This document shows, in pieces, positions 56,453 to 64,000 of a stretch of DNA of 64,000 bases. The notes beneath the pieces are model-generated. The model saw only the letters and a program-made list of their open reading frames with translations, did not search any database and was not told the origin of the DNA. The position numbers and the translations under genes are program-made. Every line of letters begins with the position of its first letter. Within the stretch, counting starts at the first letter, position 1. This stretch comes from Centrapalus pauciflorus (Eukaryota; Streptophyta; Magnoliopsida; Asterales; Asteraceae), in assembly GCA_020465985.1 (NCBI GenBank), contig JAANYP010006340.1, positions 1 to 64,000 of the forward strand, given 5' to 3'.

Positions 56453-59400
56453 TATTCTTCTTGTCACTCTGCAGGAAAAACAACCATCCCAGGTTTGGTA
56501 CTTGGACAGTGGCTGCTCAGGACACATGACAGGTTGTAAGAACCTGCTGAGTGATCTCAGGCCTGAAAAAGGGCCAAAAGTAACATTTGGTGACAATGTA
56601 CAGGGATCCACTGAGGGATATGGAACACTTAAAGCTGGTGCTGCAGTGTTCAAAAGAGTAGCCTATGTGGTTGGGCTGAAACATAACCTTGTTAGCATAA
56701 GTCAACTATGCGATGCTGGCTACAAGGTTAACTTTGATGAGCACCTGGGTTACATATTGGATCCCCAAGGCAAAGTTGTGCTGTGTGCTCAACGAAAGAA
56801 AGGTGTATATGTTGTGGACATGCAATCTGCTGATCCCACAACTGAAACCTGTTTTCTCACAAGGACAAATGCAGATCTAAATTGGCTATGGCACAGAAGG
56901 CTGTCACATTTGAACTTCAAGAACATCAACAAACTCTGTAAGAAAGAGTTAGTGACAGGTTTGCCTTCTACGACTTTTGCTAAGGATGGACTCTGCACAG
57001 CTTGTGAGAAAGGCAAGCAGAGGAAATCATCTTTTAAATCCAAACATAATTTTTCTATTGATACTCCTCTCTTCTTAATCCACTTGGACTTGTTTGGACC
57101 TGTCAATGTCCCAAGTCTAGGAGGAAGAAGATACACTCTAGTAATGGTTGATGAGTTCTCTAGGTACACATGGGTTATCTTCCTGAAAAGCAAAGGAGAG
57201 GCTGCTAGAGAAATTATTGGATTTGTGAAAAAGATGGAAATGCTGAACTCTGCCCAAGTGAAGCAGCTTAGAAGTGATCATGGTACTGAATTCAGAAACA
57301 GTACTCTTGAAGACTTCTGTGAAGAGAAAGGAATCACTCAAAACTTTTCAGTTGTAAAAACTCCACAACAAAATGGAGTTGCTGAAAGGAGAAACCGAAC
57401 TATCATTGAAGCTGCTAGAACCATGCTGTGTGCATCTGGTTTACCTTCATCATTCTGGGTTGAACCTGTTAACACTGCCTGCTTCACCCAAAACAGATCC
57501 TTAGTGGTGAAAAGGTTCAACAAGACTCCCTATGAGCTGCTCAAAGGGAGGAAGCCAAATGTCAGTTACTTTCATGTGTTTGGGTGTCCCTGCTTCATTC
57601 TAAATCAAAGGGACCAACTGGCAAAGATTGAACCAAAAGCTGATGAAGGTGTGTTTGTTGGCTACTCTGCCATCTCCAAAGCCTACAGAGTGTACAACAA
57701 CAAAAGAAAGGTGATAGATGAATCTATCAATGCCACCTTTGAAGAGTCCAAGAATGCTTCCACCAAAGCTGTTCCTGAATCAGTTTCAGAAGAATTAAAC
57801 TTTGATGATCTCATGCATTCAAATAGTGAAGAGAACTCAAAAGCTTCCACTACATCCAGTGTGGAACCTGTTAATCATGATGGGCATGATGATGATTATG
57901 TCAATACACCCTGTGTGAATAAGTGTACTGACTTAATTACAACTGCATGTCCTGAACCTATCAATGCTGATTTTCCTGGTTCCTCTACTGATATGTTCAA
58001 CAGTGGTCAGTCATGTTCAACAAGTGAACAAGCTCAAGACAACAGTGTGTCTGAAAATCTTGAGAGCTGTTCAACAGGACCTGCTGAAGCTGCTGATAAC
58101 TCAGGAGAATCCTCATTGAAGAATGATCCTAAGTGGATCAAATGTCACCCCAATGATCAAATAATTGGTGACATCAACAAAGGAGTGCAAACAAGGTGGG
58201 ACAGCTTAGGGAACTTCTGCATGTTCTCCAGTTTTGTTTCACTAATGGAGCCAAAGAAGGTGGATGAAGCACTAAAAGATGCCAACTGGATCACTGCCAT
58301 GCAAGAAGAACTCAATCAGTTTAAGAGAAACAAGGTTTGGAAGCTGGTCCCTGCTCCTAAAGGTAAAACTATAATTTGCACTAAATGGGTTTTCAGGAAT
58401 AAGATGGATGAGCAAGGTCATGTCATTAGAAATAAGGCAAGATTGGTTGCTCAGGGTTATAGACAGGAGGAAGGAATTGACTATGATGAGACATTTGCTC
58501 CTGTGGCCAGGCTAGAAGTAATTCGTTTGTATCTAGCCTACGCTGCTCATAAGACCATTAAGGTATTACAAATGGATGTGAAGAGTGCATTTTTGAATGG
58601 GAAGCTGCAAGAAGAAGTTTATGTCAAGCAGCCTCCAGGTTTTGAAAATGAACAACATCCAGGTTTTGTCTATAAATTGGACAAAGCTCTCTATGGTCTC
58701 AAACAAGCCCCTAGAGCCTGGTATGACACTCTTACTGAATTCCTTATGAGCAATGGGTATTCCAGAGGTAAAGTGGATACCACGCTGTTCATAAAGAAGG
58801 TGAAGTTTGATATTATGCTTGTTCAAATTTATGTGGATGACATAATATTTGGTTCTACCAATGAGCAGTTATGCAAGAATTTTTCATTACTCATGAAATC
58901 TAAATATGAAATGAGTATGATGGGAGAACTTACTTTCTTTTTAGGATTACAGGTTAAACAAACATCAACTGGAATTTTTATAAATCAAAGAAAGTATACC
59001 TTAGATCTCTTGAAAAAGTTTAAATTTGATCAAAGTTCTCCTATTAAAACCCCAATGGCAACCAATGTAAAATTGGATGCTGATGCCAGTGGCAAAGCTG
59101 TTTATTAACAGCTTACAGAGGTATGATTGGGAGCTTGCTATATTTAACTGCTAGTAGACCTGATATTATGTTTTCCACCTATTTGTGTGCTAGGTTCCAA
59201 GCTGACCCAAAGGAATCTCATCTAGCTGCTGTTAAAAGAATCTTCAGATACCTGAAGGGCACATCAGGTTTGGCTCTTTGGTATCCCAAAGACTCAAGCC
59301 TTGAACTAACAGGTTATTCAGATTCTGATTTTGCAGGCTGCAGGCTAGATAGGAAAAGCACAACAGGTGGATGTCAACTCCTTGGTGGTAAGTTGATAAG

Positions 59401-59776
59401 TTGGTGTAGCAAGAAGCAGAACTCAGTGTCTACTTCTACTGCTGAAGCTGAGTACATTGCTGCTGGAAGCTGCTGTGGGCAGATTCTGTGGATGCAGCAT
59501 CAGCTTGAAGACTATGGGCTTGTGTATAGGAAAACTCCTATTATGTGTGATAACACAAGTGCCATAGCCATTTCCAACAATCCAGTATTTCATTCAAGAA
59601 CAAAGCATATTGAGGTCAGACATCATTTCATCAGAGATCACATTCAGAAAGGTAATGTGGAGGTAAGTTTTATTTCCACTAATGAACAGCTTGCAGACAT
59701 TTTCACCAAACCATTTGATGAAACCAGGTTTAATTACCTTGTCAGCAAGATGGGCATGTTAAACAAAAGTGACTAA
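56445..59776 (+). pseudogene. E6 pol: protease, integrase, RT, RNase H
   Basis: 887 codons to TAA at 59106-59108, then 217 more in another frame. Protease: VWYLDSGCSGHMTG. Integrase: LWHRRLSHLNFKNINKL, CTACEKGK, HLDLFGPV, LRSDHGTEF, QQNGVAERRNRTIIEA, all catalytic residues present. RT: ICTKWVFRNKMDEQGHV, LQMDVKSAFLNGKL, YVDDIIFGS. RNase H: YSDSDFAGCRLDRKS, STAEAEYIAAGSCC, CDNTSAIAISNNP, HSRTKHIEVRHHF. The frameshift lies just before YRGMIGSLLYL. Every active-site motif is conserved, so the element was active not long ago. Confidence 0.93.
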
Positions 59777-60451
59777 GTGTCCTCAAAGATCTAAGACTTT
59801 GTATGTCTCACACTGCTCAAGTTTCTCAGAACAGCTTAGACAGAACAGGTTATGCATATTCTGTACTTAGCCATTTTTCTGGAATCCTTGAACAGCTTGA
59901 ATATACAACAGGCTGAACAATAACAGTTTATACGTGATGGTCCATTCTCCATCCTGCTCACTCCTTCACACTGATCTACAAGACATTGTCTTGTAACATG
60001 TTCAACTAGTGAACACAACCTGATCTTACATTAGAGCACAGGTTGAAAGCACAGTGTGAAGAGTAAACAGCTTGTAATGATCCTACTCATCACAGGTTTG
60101 ACCGACAGCTTAGACCAACAGTTTTTAACTACCTTTCTTCACAATTAAGTTACTTAATTTTTGTTTTTTATTTAACTTAATTACTGCGGATAATGTGGGT
60201 TACGTGTGTAAGTCATCAAAAAGGGCTAAAGTGGTCTGACAAACGGTCTGACATGGACAACCGTTCCGTTTTCCGTTAACGACTTTTTCAAATCAACCGC
60301 CCAAATATTTCTCTCTCATACCCACTCACATTCAAATCCTATAAATACCCCCTACTGTTTCATCTTCGTCTTCCTCACTATTTCCAGAAATCCTCAAGAA
60401 CCCTAAATCGACTAAGTGTCTTTTGCTTCTCAAAACCCCAATCCTTCACAA
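59777..60451 (+). promoter_or_regulatory. E6 internal promoter region before third ORF
   Basis: Non-coding. Several GAACAGCTT/CAACAGGCT motifs (59828-60125) like those in the LTR. A consensus TATA box TATAAATA lies at 60340-60347, followed at usual distance by C/T-rich leader sequence and then AACCCTAAATCGACT. The first ATG of the ORF is at 60452, about 110 bases downstream. No splice acceptor is evident, unlike E1, E4 and E5. Confidence 0.6.
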
Positions 60452-63400
60452 ATGGCTCAAAGAAACAATCCCTTTCTTCCAGTGTTCGTTGGTGATGATG
60501 TAGCTAAACACTCATCAGTTACCACAATGCTGACCATCAAACCCACTAACTACATTGCTAACCTAACCATTCCCAAAAACTATGTGGGGAAAGGTTATGA
60601 ACAGATGGTGGAGTTTCTCAAAGTTCATACGTTGAACTACGCTATGACTGCCACTCCTGGTGTCCTGTACCAGGAGATGGTGTACGAGTTTTGGCATACT
60701 TGTGCCTACAACCCCAACACCAAAGTCATAAAGGGGACTATTCTCAATGGGACTCAGACCATTGAGATCACAACTGATCTTCTCAGGGAGGTTCTTCATC
60801 TGCCAACTGCTGATCCTTATGACAAGCCTCAACCTGAAAATGACCAAATGGGGAATTTGCTACGCTTCTGTGGTGTAGCAGAACCCAAAATCGGAGCTAC
60901 GCTGTTCAGGAAGGATCTGTCTCTTACCTACAGTTTTCTATTTGCCTCAGTGGTCATGTGCTTCGGAAGTAAGGTTGGTTCATTTGACCAACTGAGCCGT
61001 GATGAAATCCCCATAGTCCTACAGCTGGTGGATGGGACTACAATGGACATGGCTAAGTGGATTTTCCTGAACTTGAGGAACCTGGTACAACAAGAAAATC
61101 GTCCATCTGCTGTTTGGTATCCAAGGTTTCTGAGCCTCATCTTTAAGCATCATTGTGGTGAGCAATTATATTCCTCTCAGCCTTTACTTAAGACTGCTGC
61201 ATTCCCTGTAATAGGAAATAGAGTGTTTTATACTCCTGTTCTACCCAATGAGCCTCTTCTGTCAACACCAATGAGGAGGCTGTTAGGATTGGTGGAAGGA
61301 CCCTCTGATGTGAGGGTGGATCCTGAACCTGCTCCCAAGGGAAAATCCAAAGCCAGGGCCAAGCTTGTTAAAAGGACCCTGGCAACCACTGAAGCTGGGC
61401 CTGTACACAAAAAGGCCAAAACAGCTCAGTCTGAGTCTGCTACCTTGGCCTCTGTGGCTGAGGGGGAGCAGGCTCCTCACCCTGGTTCATCTGTTGAACC
61501 TGAAGCCTTTGTGGCTGGTGCCTCTGTGGCACCTGAGACCATGGAACAGGTCAACCCAACTGTTCCTGACTCAGTCTCACACCCTGTCCTAACAAAACCT
61601 ATCACCTCTCCACAATCACCAACTTCATCCATCAAATACCAACGCAAATCACTCGCCAAAAGGAAATCAGCCCCAACAACCAGCTCCTCTGTTCCCTCTT
61701 AACAGGGTTCAGTTGTAAGAGAAGCCACCCCTGTTGCCTCTCCTATTTTGGGAGAAGGTTCAGCACAATTGGAGCCTGCTTCACTCCAACCTGAGTCCAC
61801 CCAGAGTCAGCCTAGACCCTCTGGTTCCTCCCAACAGGAGCAAGTTGTACAAACGGAGATAGCCACCTCAACTATTCCAGCCTCCCAACAGGCTGAGAAT
61901 ATTGAAAGACAGGAGCCCTCTCCACTCCATACTGTGTCCACACTATCCCCTCCTCAAACTTCTTTACACCCTGAGTCTGCACGAGGTGTCCACACTGCTG
62001 GCTTAGACCAACCAGCAGATCAGCATCAATCTTCTGCTCCCTATGATACAACTGTTCAACACCAAACGCTGCTGAGGGACCAACAACCCAAGCTGATGAA
62101 CCTCAGGGAACATACCATCCCTTGGGTGAGGCTGCCCCTTCTATGCAAATTCCATCAGCAGAATTTACCACTGCTGATGTTGAAATGCATATCCCATCTC
62201 CCCATGATGAAGTGCTTTTACACCAAGGCACTGCAGAGGGAACACCCACTGGCCTTAATGAAGGTGTTGCTACACAAGCAGCATCTGAAAGGCCCCCAAC
62301 ATCAACCCCCTCTCTTGATGATGCAGCTACTGCCACTGCTGAAGGACCTATTGATCCCTCCAGACTGGGAAACCTAACTTTTGCCCAGGCTATGGAGCTT
62401 CTTTCTACCATACCCTCTCCTTCTCCATCACATCCCCACACACCAGCCTCATCCTCTTCATCACCATCTACTCACTCCAAACAATCCACTCATACACCTC
62501 CATCCCCTAAAGACCTGCCTTTGAAGGATCAGCTTTCCTTGCTGACCAACAAAGTTGGTTCTTTAGAATCCTCTATGTCCTCTCTACCCTCTCTCATTTT
62601 AGACTCTGTGTCTGAACAGCTTAAGGGATTCTTTGATCTGTTCAAAGATTCCTTCCCAGCCACTACACAACCTGACAACTCTTCACAGCTGCCTGCACTC
62701 ACTGCACAGCTGCAAAGTGTCTCTACTTCCCTTTCCTCTATTCTTTCACTCCAACAGGACTCAGTGTCCTCAATGGCAGCTATATCTCAACAGCTGTCAT
62801 CTCTCCTAACTTCTTGCACTTCTACACTTCCTGCCACTCTGGCCAGCTTGAATACACCTATTGGTTCTCTATCTAATTCTATGCCATCAAACCTTGCTGA
62901 TGTGCAAGATTCTCTTGAACTACATCTTGCACAGCTTCAAAGTTTGCTGTTCACAGCTTCTGATAGAGAAAACATCATCAAGCTGACTTCCCTTGCTGAT
63001 ACCCAAACCTCTTCTCTTCAAACCTGTCTTTCCCACCTTGCAGAGGTGAAGGACAACCTGGCTTTCTTAGTGACTAGCCTGGTTGGCCCCAAGCCTGTTG
63101 CCAAAACTGCTGGCAAGCCTGCTGATTATGTGTCTTCAGGCAGACCAGGTGTTGAAGGTGCTGGTGCATCTCCTTCAAAGGGGGAGAAGTCATCTGCCTC
63201 GAAGACTAAGTCTAAGGGGGAGAAAACTTCTTCTCCTAAGGAGAAATCAGTACCTACAATACCCACTGGTCAACCAGCAGGGACATCTACTACAGGTACA
63301 AAAAAAGGTGCTTCCCAAGCTGCTCAACCTACTCAGGCTGAATCTCCAACCCTGCTCAGTCTAAGGGGGAGGAATTCATTCCTGAGGATAGGCCAAGCAG

Positions 63401-64000
63401 CAGCAGGAGGCATCTAATTTTACAAGAAGAAGAAGAAGAAGAAGAGGAATTTCCTGAAGCTGCTATTACTACAGCAGCTAAAGGAAAAGAAAAAGCAGCA
63501 GTTGATCTTCAACAGCAGAAAGCAGCAGACCTCAAATTTCACAAAGCCAGGGCCAAGGAAATGGGTCTTCCCTTGGACAAGTATTTTAAGTTTAGGGATG
63601 AACAACTTCAAGCCCTGGAAGCTCTAAGAAAAGAAGAGGCCTCTGCCAAAGCTACCAGAACTTTTGCAATTCAAGAGGCAAGTAAAATCAAAATGCCCTC
63701 TCTAGATGTGCAAAAGAAACTGATGGAAGCTGCTAAGGAATCAGCAGGTGAAAAGGAAAGTGAACAGGTTAAGGGTGCTCTGGTGTCTGTGACCAAACCA
63801 AAACAAGCATCCTCTGCAAGGGCTCAATTCTATTTTGACAACTTGGCAAGGAAAAAGTTTCAGGATGTAGCTGACAGAAGGCTTGCCAAGGAAGCAATTG
63901 TCAAAGCTGTTCCCATATCAAGAAAAGGCAATCAGTGGAAATTGAAAATAACCAGGATGGGTGCAACAGGCCCAGAACTGGACACTTATGACTACACTGA
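60452..64000 (+). pseudogene. E6 third ORF, open at window edge
   Basis: Starts MAQRNNPFLPVFVGDD. The N-terminal domain (to about residue 280) has TIPKNYVGKGYEQMVEFL, LNYAMTATPGVLYQ, VYEFWHTCAYN, IEITTDLLREVLHLP and MAKWIFLNLRNLV; the pattern of Tyr-Ala, Pro, Trp and LHLP resembles the E4/E5 third ORF. Then a basic patch (KGKSKARAKLVKR), a Ser/Thr/Pro/Gln-rich region, hydrophobic heptads (SLLTNKVGSLESSMSSL, LTAQLQSVSTSLSSIL) and a Glu-rich, Lys-rich coiled C-terminus (63420-64000). Lesions: in-frame TAA 61700-61702, a shift near 62050-62120 and another near 63350. No membrane segment. More than 1,180 codons; function unknown. Confidence 0.8.

Larger units (their letters stand above)
52543..64000 (+). 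mobile_element. E6: Sirevirus-like copia element, 3' end beyond window
   Basis: LTR, Met primer site, gag with two zinc knuckles and coiled coil, pol with all enzyme motifs, an apparent internal promoter and a long third ORF still open at the window edge. Lesions: frameshift and TGA in gag, a frameshift before RNase H, and one stop plus two shifts in the third ORF. The 3' LTR and target duplication cannot be seen; the left flank is GGGGG. Confidence 0.92.

Noticed and set aside
55750..56474. Intron in E6 from GTAAG donors near 55755-55780 to the CTGCAG acceptor at 56474
   Set aside because: The donors leave phase 1 and the pol frame needs phase 0, so pol would not be read.
60416..60451. Upstream GTG start for the E6 third ORF
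   Set aside because: Plant translation starts at ATG; the first one in frame is at 60452.

Overview
The window is plant nuclear DNA, probably from a eudicot, and is made almost entirely of LTR retrotransposons. No intact host gene, rRNA, tRNA or CRISPR array is visible. The organism call rests on an Athila-type Ty3 element with an Asp-tRNA primer site, Sirevirus-like Ty1/copia elements with initiator-Met primer sites, AT-rich spacers, and plant-type TATA boxes and splice sites. The style of the long extra ORFs recalls Asteraceae genomes, but that is only an impression.

Layout. E1 (1-9263, minus) is an Athila-like Ty3 element entering from the left edge. It holds an extra ORF (1-1129), a broken gag-pol (2111-7683), a primer site (7816-7833) and a 5' LTR. 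Bases 9264-11434 are spacer. E2 (11435-50697, plus) is a copia element of about 6 kb (its own sequence) stretched to 39 kb by insertions; its ends carry a perfect CATAC target duplication. Inside E2 lie E3 (13653-18780, minus, duplication CTATG), a non-autonomous element with only a gag-like coiled-coil ORF, and E4 (19150 to about 47148, minus), a Sirevirus-like element lacking its 5' LTR. Inside E4 lies E5 (22811-36739, minus, duplication GGGGT), a close relative of E4 and probably the youngest insertion. Bases 50698-52542 are spacer. E6 (52543 to beyond 64000, plus) is another Sirevirus-like element leaving the window.

How the parts work together. E4 and E5 share an elaborate plan: LTR, primer site, leader intron filled with CCGAATTCGG palindromes, gag, a predicted phase-0 intron carrying RNA hairpins between gag and pol, pol, then a second apparent transcription unit. 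That unit has a TATA-like box, an untranslated exon, an intron with the same palindrome array, and a third ORF of about 1,150 codons ending a few bases before the polypurine tract. E1 and E6 also carry a long third ORF behind an internal TATA-like box, and each repeats near it a sequence motif found in its own LTR. This dual-promoter design, seen in both Ty1 and Ty3 elements, and the covarying hairpin array after gag are the main candidates for undescribed biology.

All six elements are defective (frameshifts, stops, lost zinc knuckle, lost RNase H, deleted integrase Asp), so present activity would need help in trans. LTR differences counted by eye are 3 in 345 bp for E5, 6 plus one indel in about 293 bp for E3, and 6 plus one indel in 244 bp for E2, consistent with the nesting order.
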